A stretch of DNA of 34,083 nt from Clostridia bacterium (GTDB taxonomy: Bacteria > Bacillota > Clostridia > Oscillospirales > CAG-272). The first letter of the stretch is position 1. Each line of letters opens with the position of its first letter. The notes beneath the pieces are model-generated. The model saw nothing but the letters and a program-made list of their open reading frames with translations, was not told the origin of the DNA and did no database searches. Below are positions 19,551 through 27,880 of the stretch, piece by piece. The stretch covers positions 1 through 34,083 of the forward strand of contig JAFTLE010000005.1 in the NCBI GenBank assembly GCA_017452895.1. The letters are read 5' to 3'. A program made the translations under genes and the position numbers.

Positions 19551-20825
19551 TTAAAGGATCAGCGCCACGGCACCGAGCGGTCGGACCGAGAGGCACATTG
19601 CCGCCCCCTCGCCGAAGACCGAATCCATCACGCGGACGAACTCCTCGGCAAGCTCGCGCTTCACGAAGACCTGTACCGTCCCCGCAAAGCCGCCGCCGTG
19701 AACACGCCACGCACAGTCCTTACCCGCAAGCAGCGACTCGCTGATCGCGAGCGCGAGCGAGAGGCCCTGCTCCTCGGGATTTTTCACGGTATATACATTC
19801 TGCAAATACTTGTAGCTCGAATTGCCCGATGCGATTACACCGTCAAGGAAGGCGGGAAGATCGCCCGCACGCAGTGCCGCGGTCTGCGCCTCTACGCGCT
19901 CGTTCTCCAAAACAAAGTGGATGGCACGCAGAACCGCGCGGTCGTTCGTAACCGTCCGAAGGATCGGCAGATTTTCAAGCAGCTGGGAGAAGCTGATTCC
20001 GCGCAGGACCTCCTTGCCGAAGTAGGCGGCGACCGCCTTCATCTCCGCGGACACCGCCGTATAGTCGGGGGTCAGATCCGCGTGGTTGCCGCCCGTGTTG
20101 ACGATGCAAAGCACGTAGCCCGCATTCGTCAGCGAGAACTCCAAGGGCTCAATCACGGGATTTGCAGGATCGTTGAAATCAATCGCGACGAAGCCGCCGA
20201 CGGCACATGCCATCTGATCCATCAGTCCGCAGGGCTTGCCGAAATAGACGTTTTCAGCATACTGCGCGATCTTCGCAAGCTCCTCGTTTGCGATTCTGCC
20301 GCCGTTGTAGAAATGATTGAGAATGCTGCCGACCATCACCTCAAACGCGGCGGAGGAGGAAAGGCCGGAGCCCTTCAGCACGCGCGACGTGGTGTAGGCG
20401 CAAAAGCCGCCCGTCGCGTACTTGCGCGCGGCAAAGCCGCCGACCGTGCCCGCGATCAGGGATGCCGAGCAACCGTTCGACATAGCGTCGGGGTCGCCGC
20501 AGTCGGAAGGAGCGATGATATCCTCGTCATACCCCTCGCTCTTGATACGGATCACGCCCGCTTCGGGAGATGCCACCGCAATAATGTCGCGGTCGATTGC
20601 ACCCGCCAGCACGCGACCGTGGTTGTGGTCGGTATGGTTGCCCGAGATTTCACTGCGGCCGGGAACCGAGAACAGATAGATATCGCGCTCCTCTCCGTAC
20701 AGCTTAGTAAATTCCGAAATCGCGTTGATATAACGCTCGGTCTGCTCGGCTACGTCGGTGTAAATGCTCGCATACGCGCGCAGGGCACCGTTTTTCAGCC
20801 TTGCAATCAGTTCGTTTGCTTCCAT
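19551..20825 (-). CDS. galK: Galactokinase family protein (GHMP kinase)
   Basis: Galactokinases phosphorylate galactose at C1 in the Leloir pathway. The 424-residue protein has the N-terminal sugar signature as PGRSEISGNHTDHNHG (55-70), the GHMP ATP loop LKGSGLSSSAAFEV, the catalytic Asp in CGLMDQMACAVGG, and the C-terminal GGGFAGTVQVFV. The signature has Asn where classical enzymes have the galactose-contacting Glu of GEHTD. This variant is common among Clostridia galactokinase-like proteins, and sugar specificity is therefore less certain. GAGGAG lies 6 nt before the ATG. No other gal genes are nearby. It lies between priA and recA on the same strand, 58 and 71 nt away. Confidence 0.9.
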   Translation of the reverse strand: MEANELIARLKNGALRAYASIYTDVAEQTERYINAISEFTKLYGEERDIYLFSVPGRSEISGNHTDHNHGRVLAGAIDRDIIAVASPEAGVIRIKSEGYDEDIIAPSDCGDPDAMSNGCSASLIAGTVGGFAARKYATGGFCAYTTSRVLKGSGLSSSAAFEVMVGSILNHFYNGGRIANEELAKIAQYAENVYFGKPCGLMDQMACAVGGFVAIDFNDPANPVIEPLEFSLTNAGYVLCIVNTGGNHADLTPDYTAVSAEMKAVAAYFGKEVLRGISFSQLLENLPILRTVTNDRAVLRAIHFVLENERVEAQTAALRAGDLPAFLDGVIASGNSSYKYLQNVYTVKNPEEQGLSLALAISESLLAGKDCAWRVHGGGFAGTVQVFVKRELAEEFVRVMDSVFGEGAAMCLSVRPLGAVALIL

Positions 20826-20883
20826 TGGTTGCTCCTCTGATCTTTCGTAAGATCTATATGTTAAATGTGAACTTTCATTAGCA

Positions 20884-23340
20884 TTAAAGCGTGACCGTCG
20901 GGTTCAAATCGAGCGTGATGCTCAGCGCGGGCAGTTTTTCCAGATGTGCGTCCAGCACCGCGTCCCACAGGAATTTACGCATCCGATTCGTCAGGTTACA
21001 CTTCACCACAATCCGCAGGCGAAATCGGTTGCCGACCTTATAGGTCTGCGCCTCAAACGGGCCGTAGATCTCCCACGGCAAATCGCCGAGTTGATCCTTC
21101 GCCCGCAGGAGCAGATTGTCGCGGAAGGTCTCTGCATTCTGCAGGGTCAAAAGCTCAGTTGCCGAGCTGACCGTGTAGACCGCAATGTCGCAAAACGGCG
21201 GAAAGGAAAGCGAGCGGCGCAGTGCAAGCTCACGCTCGTAAAAGCTATCGTAATCCTGCGCGGCGGCGAGGCGGATGACCTCGTTTTGCGCATCGAAGGT
21301 CTGGATCACGGCATGTCCGCCGCCCCCGCGCCGCCCCGCCCTGCCGACCACCTGCGTGATCAGGGCAAAGGTGCGCTCCGAGGCGCGGAAATCGTTCATG
21401 TGTAAGGACGCGTCCGCCGACACAACGCCAACGACCGACACGTCGGGGAAATCGTGCCCCTTCGTGACCATCTGCGTGCCGAGCAGAATATCCGCCTCAT
21501 GCCGACGGAAGGCATCGAGAATCTGATCGTGCGCGTCCTTCGTGCCCGTGGTGTCCGCGTCCATACGAAGCACGCGTGCCTCAGGCAGAAGCGTTGATAG
21601 CTCACCCTCGATCTTCTGCGTGCCGTAGCCCGCGTAAGAGATCTCGTCGCTACCGCAATGCGGGCAGACGCGCGGCGGTGTCGCCCTGTGTCCGCAGACG
21701 TGGCAAAGCAGATAGCCCGCCCCCCGTACGCCGCGCGGCGGCAGATGGTGGGTCAGCCCCACGCTACAATGCGGGCAGGTCACGGGTGTTCCGCAGGCAC
21801 GGCAGGACAGCGTGCTGTCGTAGCCGCGGCGGTTGAGAAAGAGGATTGCCTGCTTTCCCTCCCCGATCGCCGTTTGCAGGGCGGTGAGAAGACTGCGGCT
21901 GATCGGCGAGCGGTTGCCCGCCTGAAGCTCCTGCCGCATATCGACGATCTCGGTGCTGGGCAGTTCGATGCCGCCGTAGCGCTCACGCAGTTCCACAAGG
22001 GTGTAACGCCCCTGCTTCGCCATACGGAAGCTCTCGATTGACGGCGTTGCCGATGCCAGAAGCATCAGGGCGTTTTTCTGTCCGCAACGGAAGGCGGCAA
22101 CCTCCCGCGCGTGATATTTCGGATCGCTTTCAGATTTATAGGTATGCTCATGCTCCTCGTCGAGAATGACGAGTCCGAGATTCGGTAGCGGCGCGAAGAC
22201 CGCGGAGCGCGTGCCGATCACAAGGTCGACCTCGTTCTCACGGATTCTGCGCCACGCATCAAAGCGCTCACCCGCCGAGAGTCCCGAATGCAGCACCGCG
22301 ACGCGTTCGCCGTAGCGCTTGCAGAACTTGCCGACGGTCTGCGGTGTCAGCGCAATCTCGGGCACCATCAGAATGATGTCCTTGTCATCCTCCAGCACGC
22401 GGTCAATCAGCTGCATCATCACGTTGGTCTTGCCGCTGCCCGTCACGCCGTAAAGGAGAGCCGCGCGCGGCGCATCCTCGCGGTAGAGCGAGAGGAGCGT
22501 GTCGTACGCCGCACTCTGCGTGCGAGAGAGCGTAATTGGCTCACACACGCGCCGGCGCGCAAGCTCCGCGTAGGGGTTGCGCGTTACCTCGACGGTCTCA
22601 ACGCCGAGATAGCCGCCCTTCACCAGCTTGTCAATGCGGCGCGGGGTCGCAAGCGGCTCACACGCCCGTAGCTCCTCATGCGTCAGCCGCGGCTCCACGT
22701 CAAACGCGCCAAGCACGCGTCGGTCGTCGGGATTCAGCGGCTTCATCACCCCCGGCATCGGAACATCGAGACGGCGGTAGATCTTCATCGTCTTGATATT
22801 CTTCGGAACAATCGGCTGATGCTCGCGGTACAGGTCGCCCGTCGTATAGAGTCGGTGCGACTGATCGATGGCAATGCGGCCGAGCCGCTTGACAAGCGCG
22901 TCGAGCGTCATTCTTCCGCCGTTTTCCTTCACCGCCGCCAGCACGGGCTCAAGCGCTAGCTTGCGCTCGCCCTGCTCGGTGAGCGTAAAAATCTCGGTCG
23001 CCTGCACGAAAAGCGCGGGTGGCAGAACCGCGTGGCAAGCACCGCCCGCGGTGCAGATCGCGCGCTCCTTCAAAAACAGAACAATCTCCAATAGCTCCTG
23101 CGTCAGCGCGTAGCGTCGGTCGATGTAGGAGATGATCGGCTTGATCCTATGCTCATCGGTCGCGTCGTCAAGCATCTCCACCACGAGGGCAAAGCCGCGG
23201 CGGTTACTCATCCCGAAGGGAACCGTCACGATGCTCCCGACATCCACGTAGGGGCGGATCGCAGGCGGAATGAAATAGTCGTAGCCTCTGTCAATAAAGT
23301 AGGGGGCGTCCAAAAGATAAACCCTTGCAAACATCTTCAC
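20884..23340 (-). CDS. priA: Primosomal replication-restart helicase PriA (N')
   Basis: PriA recognises stalled forks, unwinds DNA 3'-5' and reloads the replisome. The 818-residue product has the N-terminal fork-binding domain, Walker A GVTGSGKT at 298-305 and the DEEH box at 394-397. Eight zinc-binding cysteines are at C513, C516, C522, C525, C546, C549, C559 and C562. The C-terminal helicase half has GTQKIEGEL and QVVGRAGRRGGGG. The GTG start at 23340 is chosen because GGGGGG lies 7 nt upstream; an ATG two codons later is possible. In many Firmicutes coaBC precedes priA; here rpoZ does. Confidence 0.97.
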   Translation of the reverse strand: MKMFARVYLLDAPYFIDRGYDYFIPPAIRPYVDVGSIVTVPFGMSNRRGFALVVEMLDDATDEHRIKPIISYIDRRYALTQELLEIVLFLKERAICTAGGACHAVLPPALFVQATEIFTLTEQGERKLALEPVLAAVKENGGRMTLDALVKRLGRIAIDQSHRLYTTGDLYREHQPIVPKNIKTMKIYRRLDVPMPGVMKPLNPDDRRVLGAFDVEPRLTHEELRACEPLATPRRIDKLVKGGYLGVETVEVTRNPYAELARRRVCEPITLSRTQSAAYDTLLSLYREDAPRAALLYGVTGSGKTNVMMQLIDRVLEDDKDIILMVPEIALTPQTVGKFCKRYGERVAVLHSGLSAGERFDAWRRIRENEVDLVIGTRSAVFAPLPNLGLVILDEEHEHTYKSESDPKYHAREVAAFRCGQKNALMLLASATPSIESFRMAKQGRYTLVELRERYGGIELPSTEIVDMRQELQAGNRSPISRSLLTALQTAIGEGKQAILFLNRRGYDSTLSCRACGTPVTCPHCSVGLTHHLPPRGVRGAGYLLCHVCGHRATPPRVCPHCGSDEISYAGYGTQKIEGELSTLLPEARVLRMDADTTGTKDAHDQILDAFRRHEADILLGTQMVTKGHDFPDVSVVGVVSADASLHMNDFRASERTFALITQVVGRAGRRGGGGHAVIQTFDAQNEVIRLAAAQDYDSFYERELALRRSLSFPPFCDIAVYTVSSATELLTLQNAETFRDNLLLRAKDQLGDLPWEIYGPFEAQTYKVGNRFRLRIVVKCNLTNRMRKFLWDAVLDAHLEKLPALSITLDLNPTVTL

Positions 23341-23371
23341 GCGTTTTCCCCCCTATCGCCCACGTGGGCAT

Positions 23372-23671
23372 TTATTCCTTGTCCGCCAACTCCTCGTGCG
23401 CCTTCTGCTCCTCCTCGGAGTGTACCATCACGAAGCGGCCGTCCATCATTCGGTTGATGGCGATCTTAACCGCCTTCTCGTCTCTGTACTCGCTGTCGAT
23501 GAGTGCGGCGAGCGCACGGTCGGTCTCGTGATCCGCAATCATCTTCTCTGCCTTCGCACGCTGACCGACGTACTCATCGGTGACCATGCGCGCGCACTTA
23601 GCAGTGCCGACGACCAGCTCGTAGCGGTTGAATTCGTCCTTCGTAAGATCCTGAATTGAGGGTTTGATCAT
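23372..23671 (-). CDS. rpoZ: RNA polymerase omega subunit
   Basis: Omega stabilises the RNA polymerase beta' subunit. The 99-residue product begins MIKPSIQDLTKDEFNRYELV and has the RpoZ core VGTAKCARMV near residue 21 followed by KAVKIAINRMMDGRF. The ATG at 23671 has GGAGAG 9 nt upstream. Its position after remA and before priA matches the usual remA-gmk-rpoZ-coaBC-priA order with gmk and coaBC removed. The tail is acidic. Confidence 0.92.
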   Translation of the reverse strand: MIKPSIQDLTKDEFNRYELVVGTAKCARMVTDEYVGQRAKAEKMIADHETDRALAALIDSEYRDEKAVKIAINRMMDGRFVMVHSEEEQKAHEELADKE

Positions 23672-23705
23672 AACTGTATCTCTCCGTTTTTCTGTATTTT
23701 CAAAA

Positions 23706-23972
23706 TTAATCGAGCAGTGCTTCCTCAACGCCGTCTGCCGAATCGTCCAGACGGTTTGAGATCGTCTCGGTCTGGATTGCCGAGAGGATGACGTGGTCGC
23801 TGTCGGTCACAATCACCGCACGCGTGCGGCGACCACAGGTCACGTCAATGGCGCGGCCGCTATCCTTTGCGTCCTGCACCAGTCGCTTGATGGGCGCGGA
23901 ATCGGGGCTCGCCAGCGCGACCACGCGATCCGCGGATACCATATTTCCAAATCCTACATTGATAAACTTCAT
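23706..23972 (-). CDS. remA: RemA-family DNA-binding regulator (DUF370)
   Basis: RemA is a small ring-forming DNA-binding protein that activates biofilm-matrix and osmoprotection genes in Bacillus subtilis. The 88-residue product begins [20 protein letters not shown] and has the family core [11 protein letters not shown] followed by [20 protein letters not shown]. The ATG at 23972 has GGAG 8 nt upstream and lies 4 nt after the yicC stop. In this organism its targets are unknown. Confidence 0.94.
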   Translation of the reverse strand: MKFINVGFGNMVSADRVVALASPDSAPIKRLVQDAKDSGRAIDVTCGRRTRAVIVTDSDHVILSAIQTETISNRLDDSADGVEEALLD

Positions 23973-23976
23973 AGCC

Positions 23977-24864
23977 TTACTCCACGTTCTGAATCTGCTC
24001 GCGGATCTTTTCAAGCTCCGCTTTCATTGCAACGACAATCTTCGCAATCTCGGCGTTGTTCGCCTTCGAGCCGATCGTGTTCGTCTCACGGTTCATCTCC
24101 TGCATCAGGAAATCGAGCTTGCGTCCGCCCGGCTCGTCGGCGGCGAGGATGTCCTCAAACGCGCCGAAATGACTGCGTAAGCGCACCAGCTCCTCATCCA
24201 CCGCGATCCTGTCGGCGAAGATAGCGCACTCGGTCAGAATGCGCGACTCCTCGATCTCAAGCTCGGAGTCCTTTAAGATCTGGCGCAAGCGCGCCTCGAG
24301 CTTGTCGCGGTAGCCGACCGTGTCGGCGGCAGAGATCGCCTCGACGCGGTCCGCACACTCGGCAACGCGCAAGAGCTTCGCACGCACGTCGTCCTCCGCC
24401 TTTTTGCCTTCCACCTCCCGCATTGCGGAAAAGCCCGCGATTGCCTCGTCAAGCACGGGCAAAAGCCGCGCCCACTCGTCGGCGAGATCCTCCTCGACCC
24501 GTTTTTCGGTGAACAGCTCGCGGTTTGCCGCCACGCGCATCACGCTGATGTCGTCGGGCAGTCCGAACGTGTCGCGCAGCTGGCGTAGCACTGCGATATA
24601 GTTTTCGGCAAGCGCCGTGTCAAGCGCAAGCTCGGTGATGTCCGTGCCGTGCCGATCAACCGTGATATACACGTCGACCTTTCCGCGGCTCGTCGCGCGC
24701 TCCTTGATATGCGCCTTAATCTTCTCCTCGAAGGAGGCGTAGACGCGCGGACACTTGACCGTGCAGTCGAAATAGCGGCTATTGACCGATTTGATCTCAA
24801 CCGTAATATCCTTGTCCTCGCCCTCCGACCGTCCGCGGCCGAATGCGGTCATACTCTTCAGCAT
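23977..24864 (-). CDS. yicC: YicC/YloC family endoribonuclease
   Basis: YicC-family proteins are metal-dependent endoribonucleases that cut structured RNA. The 295 residues begin [11 protein letters not shown], and [11 protein letters not shown] follows near residue 23. [14 protein letters not shown] lies near 60. The C-terminal conserved region [27 protein letters not shown] near 250 carries the conserved acidic and basic residues. A good GGAGG precedes the ATG. It lies 11 nt downstream of nrdR and 4 nt before remA. Confidence 0.95.
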   Translation of the reverse strand: MLKSMTAFGRGRSEGEDKDITVEIKSVNSRYFDCTVKCPRVYASFEEKIKAHIKERATSRGKVDVYITVDRHGTDITELALDTALAENYIAVLRQLRDTFGLPDDISVMRVAANRELFTEKRVEEDLADEWARLLPVLDEAIAGFSAMREVEGKKAEDDVRAKLLRVAECADRVEAISAADTVGYRDKLEARLRQILKDSELEIEESRILTECAIFADRIAVDEELVRLRSHFGAFEDILAADEPGGRKLDFLMQEMNRETNTIGSKANNAEIAKIVVAMKAELEKIREQIQNVE

Positions 24865-24875
24865 ACTTCCTCCCG

Positions 24876-25322
24876 TTACTTGGAGCGGATGATTTTCTTG
24901 ACTTCCTCAAGGAAGGTGTCAACATCCTTAAACTCCCGATAAACCGATGCAAAACGCACGTAGGCGACCTCGTCAATCTCACGCAGCTTTTTCATCACGA
25001 CCTCGCCGATTTGTGAGGTCGTAACCTCCGAAACCAGGGAGTTCGTCAGCTCCTGCTCAATCTCGTGCACAAGCGCCGCCGTATCCACGGGACGCTTGTG
25101 GCAGGCCTTGAGAAGCCCCGACTCAAGCTTATGCTTATCAAAGAATTCACGCGTGCCGTCCTTCTTGAGCACCGTGATCGGTACCGAATCAATGACCTCG
25201 TAGGTCGTAAAGCGCTTGCCGCACGCAGGGCACTCACGCCGACGGCGGATGCTCGCCCCGTCGTCAATCGGTCTGCTGTCAAGCACGCGGCTGTCCTGTG
25301 CCGCACATGCAGGGCATTTCAT
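24876..25322 (-). CDS. nrdR: Transcriptional repressor NrdR
   Basis: NrdR is the zinc-ribbon/ATP-cone repressor of ribonucleotide reductase genes; it senses dATP/ATP. The 148 residues start MKCPACAAQDSRVLDSRP, with zinc ligands C3, C6, C31 and C34. They are followed by the ATP-cone (ITVLKKDGTREFFDKHKLESGLLKACHKRPV). Standard length. It is the first gene of the nrdR-yicC-remA-rpoZ-priA run and has its own promoter. No ribonucleotide reductase genes are in the window. Confidence 0.97.
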   Translation of the reverse strand: MKCPACAAQDSRVLDSRPIDDGASIRRRRECPACGKRFTTYEVIDSVPITVLKKDGTREFFDKHKLESGLLKACHKRPVDTAALVHEIEQELTNSLVSEVTTSQIGEVVMKKLREIDEVAYVRFASVYREFKDVDTFLEEVKKIIRSK

Positions 25323-25374
25323 ACCTGCCTCACTTTCCGCGCCCCCGGCGCTAAGTTATATTCATACACTCTAT

Positions 25375-25403
25375 ATTATATCATAATTAGCGCGGATTGT
25401 AAA
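25375..25403 (-). promoter_or_regulatory. Promoter of the nrdR operon (extended -10)
   Basis: On the minus strand there is a TTTACA (25398-25403), a 17-nt spacer and a perfect TATAAT (25375-25380) preceded by TGA, i.e. an extended -10. The leader ends at the ATG at 25322. Confidence 0.8.
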
Positions 25404-25453
25404 GGGCTGCCGCAAAAAAATAGCGCCCACATCCGCTTTTTTTCTGCTTTTTC

Positions 25454-25483
25454 TTGCAATGCGCCCGGAAAATGTGGTACAAT
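25454..25483 (+). promoter_or_regulatory. Promoter of cysK (extended -10)
   Basis: TTGCAA (25454-25459), an 18-nt spacer and TACAAT (25478-25483) with an upstream TGG. It starts 31 nt before the ATG. Confidence 0.7.
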
Positions 25484-25513
25484 AGGGACAAGCTTTTGAA
25501 AAAGAGGTGCGCT

Positions 25514-26440
25514 ATGAAGATTTATCGCTCGATTGCCGAGCTGATCGGCAACACGCCACTGTTATCACTCACGGGCTTTTGCCGCGCGTGCGGCATAGAT
25601 GCCGAGCTTCTCGGCAAGCTCGAATGTATGAATCCCGCAGGCTCGGTCAAGGATCGCGTCGGACTCTCGATGATTTTGGATGCGGAGGCATCGGGTCGCC
25701 TCACACGGGGCGGCACGCTGATCGAGCCGACCTCGGGCAACACGGGTATCGGACTTGCCGCCGTCGCCGTGCCGCGCGGCTACCGGGTGATCATCACGAT
25801 GCCAAGCAGTATGTCAATCGAACGCCGCCGCGTGCTTGCCGCCTACGGCGCGGAGCTGGTCCTCACCCCCGCAGAGGAGGGAATGGCGGGCGCAATCCGC
25901 CGCGCCGAGGAGTTGGCGAAGGAAATTAAGGGCGCGATTATCGCTGGACAGTTTGAGAATCCCGCAAACCCCGACGCGCACTATAAGACCACGGGCCCCG
26001 AGATCTATCGGGATACCGACGGCACGCTCGATCTTTTCGTCGCGGGTGTCGGTACGGGCGGCACGCTCTCGGGTGTCGGCAGATATCTGAAGGAGCAGGA
26101 TTCCCGCATCCGCGTGTTCGCCGTTGAGCCGTCGCGCTCTGCGGTGCTGTCGGGTGGTACGGCGGGCGCGCACGGTCTGCAGGGCATCGGCGCGGGCTTC
26201 GTTCCCGAAACGCTCGACCGTTCGGTCATTGATGGGGTCCTGTCCGTCACGGAGGAGGAGGCACACGCCGCCGCAAAAACGCTTGCGCGCACCGACGGCT
26301 TGCTCGTCGGCATCTCCGCGGGCGCGGCACTCGCCGCCGCAGAGCGGCTCGCACGGCAGCCCGAAAACAAGGGGCGCCGCATCGTCGTGCTTCTGCCTGA
26401 CACGGGCAACCGCTATCTTTCTACTGAACTGTTTTCCTAA
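25514..26440 (+). CDS. cysK: Cysteine synthase (O-acetylserine sulfhydrylase)
   Basis: This PLP enzyme makes cysteine from O-acetylserine and sulfide. The 308 residues start MKIYRSIAELIGNTPLLSL. The PLP lysine is K46 in NPAGSVKDRVG. The substrate loop TSGNTGIGLA is near residue 76, and the phosphate-binding GVGTGGTLSGVG lies near 178. GAGFVPETLDRSVID is typical of CysK. AAAGAGGTG lies upstream of the ATG at 25514. It is monocistronic, with its own promoter and a strong terminator. No T-box or other riboswitch is seen. Confidence 0.96.
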   Translation: MKIYRSIAELIGNTPLLSLTGFCRACGIDAELLGKLECMNPAGSVKDRVGLSMILDAEASGRLTRGGTLIEPTSGNTGIGLAAVAVPRGYRVIITMPSSMSIERRRVLAAYGAELVLTPAEEGMAGAIRRAEELAKEIKGAIIAGQFENPANPDAHYKTTGPEIYRDTDGTLDLFVAGVGTGGTLSGVGRYLKEQDSRIRVFAVEPSRSAVLSGGTAGAHGLQGIGAGFVPETLDRSVIDGVLSVTEEEAHAAAKTLARTDGLLVGISAGAALAAAERLARQPENKGRRIVVLLPDTGNRYLSTELFS

Positions 26441-26457
26441 CCACGAACACAGCGAAT

Positions 26458-26503
26458 AAAAAACCGCTTGCAAATGTAAGTTTACATTTGCAAGCGGTTT
26501 TTT
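26458..26503. terminator. Bidirectional terminator between cysK and the DUF2752 gene
   Basis: A perfect inverted repeat with 22-nt arms (26458-26479 and 26482-26503) around GT. The arms carry AAAAAACCGCTTGC at the outer end and AAATGTAA at the centre, with T-runs on both strands. Its right arm overlaps the DUF2752 stop codon by 2 nt. Confidence 0.9.
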
Positions 26504-26924
26504 ACACCTCCGTCGGCGCAAGATAGTAAAACGGGAAAGCGGGAATATTACGAAGGATCCAGTACGAAAGAATCAGCACAAGAACTGCAATCCCGACAAA
26601 GCGTGCGCGGATGCGCGGCAGAGGGAGCAGATCCCGCCCAAGCACGCAGGCGATATAGTATTTCAAAAGGCAATAGGCGATCAGCGGCAGAAGCGGGATC
26701 AAGAGCGGCTGATAGCGGAAGGCGGCGTAAAGCTCGCCGTGTAAAAGCGAGAGCAGGGCGCGCCCCGTGCCGCACCCCACGCAGTAAAGCCCCGTCGCCT
26801 CGTAAAAGATGCAGGGCGGCGTTTTTTCAAACCAAAGTGCAAAAAGCGCCGTGAGCAGAAGCAGGGCGGGAGCACCGACCCCGACGAGGATGCGCACGGC
26901 TCTTTTCTTTGTGAGCGATCTCAC
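26502..26924 (-). CDS. DUF2752 membrane protein
   Basis: This short integral membrane family has no established function. The product, about 140 residues, has three to four hydrophobic segments. The family motif is CIFYEATGLYCVGCGTGRAL, followed by LLHGELYAAFRYQPL. The GTG at 26924 is the likeliest start, giving VRSLTKKRAVRILVGVGAP; no strong ribosome site is seen, so coupling to the upstream gene (stop 13 nt before) is probable. DUF2752 genes are frequently paired with CD225/dispanin genes, as here. Confidence 0.85.
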   Translation of the reverse strand: MRSLTKKRAVRILVGVGAPALLLLTALFALWFEKTPPCIFYEATGLYCVGCGTGRALLSLLHGELYAAFRYQPLLIPLLPLIAYCLLKYYIACVLGRDLLPLPRIRARFVGIAVLVLILSYWILRNIPAFPFYYLAPTEV

Positions 26925-26937
26925 GGTGAAACGCAGA

Positions 26938-27363
26938 TCAGGCAGATGCCATCGCAAAGATGAAAACGTAGAAGATGATGTAGCAGAAATAAATGACCGC
27001 CGCACCGATCGTACCGATCAGGTTGCAGATCTTTGCCGCCTTCAGCTTCTTCTCCTCATCCGCCGCCGTCGGCGCTTCCTTGGCAAGGATGGTCAGAATC
27101 AGCGACGCGATACCGAGCGGCTGACAGCAGACGATCAGGTTGATGATTGACCACACGAGCGATGGCGTGTCAAGTTTGCCCGATGCGCCCATCACCGCGG
27201 CGTTGTAATTTTCATTCTGATTGCCGTTGTTGACCACAACCTGCGGCTCGGCAGATGCCTCCGCGTTCTGTGCGTTTGCGACCTGCTCGCGCTGCGTACC
27301 GCAGTTCGGGCAGAATTTCTCGTTTTCCTCAAGCTTGGTTCCGCAATTGCTGCAAAATGCCAT
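26938..27363 (-). CDS. Zinc-ribbon CD225/dispanin-family membrane protein
   Basis: The 141-residue protein starts with a zinc ribbon (CSNCG at 4-8 and CPNCG at 18-22), then an Asn/Gln/Ala-rich linker. Two hydrophobic segments resemble the CD225 (dispanin/IFITM) fold: SLVWSIINLIVCCQPLGIASLILTI and a C-terminal IGAAVIYFCYIIFYVFIFAM. The CC and KAAKICNLIG between them are family hallmarks. ATCTCCTT, read on the minus strand as AAGGAGAT, precedes the ATG. It lies first in a two-gene unit with the DUF2752 gene. The function of bacterial dispanins is unknown; I infer a membrane-shaping or assembly role only by analogy. Confidence 0.85.
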   Translation of the reverse strand: MAFCSNCGTKLEENEKFCPNCGTQREQVANAQNAEASAEPQVVVNNGNQNENYNAAVMGASGKLDTPSLVWSIINLIVCCQPLGIASLILTILAKEAPTAADEEKKLKAAKICNLIGTIGAAVIYFCYIIFYVFIFAMASA

Positions 27364-27426
27364 ATCAAAAATCTCCTTTATCGATTCCCCGAGGGTACTT
27401 TACCCCCTTAATCTTATTACAACAAT

Positions 27427-27455
27427 ATTATACAAAGCCCGCACCCGTTTGTCAT
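27427..27455 (-). promoter_or_regulatory. Promoter of the dispanin-DUF2752 pair
   Basis: On the minus strand there is an ATGACA (27450-27455), a 17-nt spacer and a perfect TATAAT (27427-27432), 64 nt before the start codon. Confidence 0.75.
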
Positions 27456-27511
27456 GTTTTTGCAAAAAGTTTGTTGTGGAAGCGCTTGGCAGCCCTGCCG
27501 AATTTTTTGTA

Positions 27512-27540
27512 ATGACATCCGCCGCGCACTGTGCTACAAT
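27512..27540 (+). promoter_or_regulatory. Promoter of the small membrane protein gene
   Basis: ATGACA (27512-27517), a 17-nt spacer and TACAAT (27535-27540), 22 nt before the ATG. Confidence 0.65.
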
Positions 27541-27561
27541 CAAAGAAAAAAGGAGGTCACG

Positions 27562-27804
27562 ATGAAACCTTGGCGCGGCACGAGCCGAAAAACCCACAGT
27601 CTATCCCGCGCACCGCTGCTTTTACTGCTCTTTTCCAGCCTCCTCACACTGCTTTTTATGCTGGGGACCCTGCTTTTTGCCGATGCGCTCTGGATCGCAC
27701 GCCACCTACATATCGCGCTTGAGGCGTTTTCGCTCGCCTTCACCCTCGGTCTTGGCGGTGCGCTTCTGCTCGATTTGGAAATTTTACGCAATAAATGGAA
27801 ATAA
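27562..27804 (+). CDS. Small two-helix membrane protein of unknown function
   Basis: An 80-residue product of unrecognised family. A basic N-terminus (MKPWRGTSRKTHSLSR) precedes two hydrophobic helices (APLLLLLFSSLLTLLFMLGTLLFADALWI and ALEAFSLAFTLGLGGALLLDLEIL), and the tail is RNKWK. It is convincing as a gene because of the near-perfect AAGGAGGT 4 nt upstream of the ATG at 27562 and its own promoter. It ends just before a hairpin pair. Positive-inside reasoning suggests both termini lie in the cytoplasm. Confidence 0.75.
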   Translation: MKPWRGTSRKTHSLSRAPLLLLLFSSLLTLLFMLGTLLFADALWIARHLHIALEAFSLAFTLGLGGALLLDLEILRNKWK

Positions 27805-27812
27805 ATGGATAG

Positions 27813-27870
27813 TTTTCCACAGAGTTTTTCACAGACTGTGGAAAAGGGGCTGTCGTCGACAGCCCCTTTT
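27813..27870. terminator. Overlapping hairpins with bidirectional terminator
   Basis: The first stem is TTTTCCACAG (27813-27822) with CTGTGGAAAA (27836-27845). The second is AAAAGGGGCTGTCG (27842-27855) with CGACAGCCCCTTTT (27857-27870), with T-runs on both strands. The stems share GAAAA and are partly exclusive. The second hairpin ends pgsA transcripts from the right and the small gene from the left. Confidence 0.8.
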
Positions 27871-27880
27871 TGATTGGTGG

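Noticed and set aside
18358..19554. 398-codon plus-strand frame opposite recA
   Set aside because: Antisense shadow of recA; no domain or ribosome site.
25323..25374. NrdR box in the nrdR leader (ACACTCTATATTATA)
   Set aside because: It resembles half of an NrdR box, but overlaps the -10 and lacks the required second, properly spaced copy.
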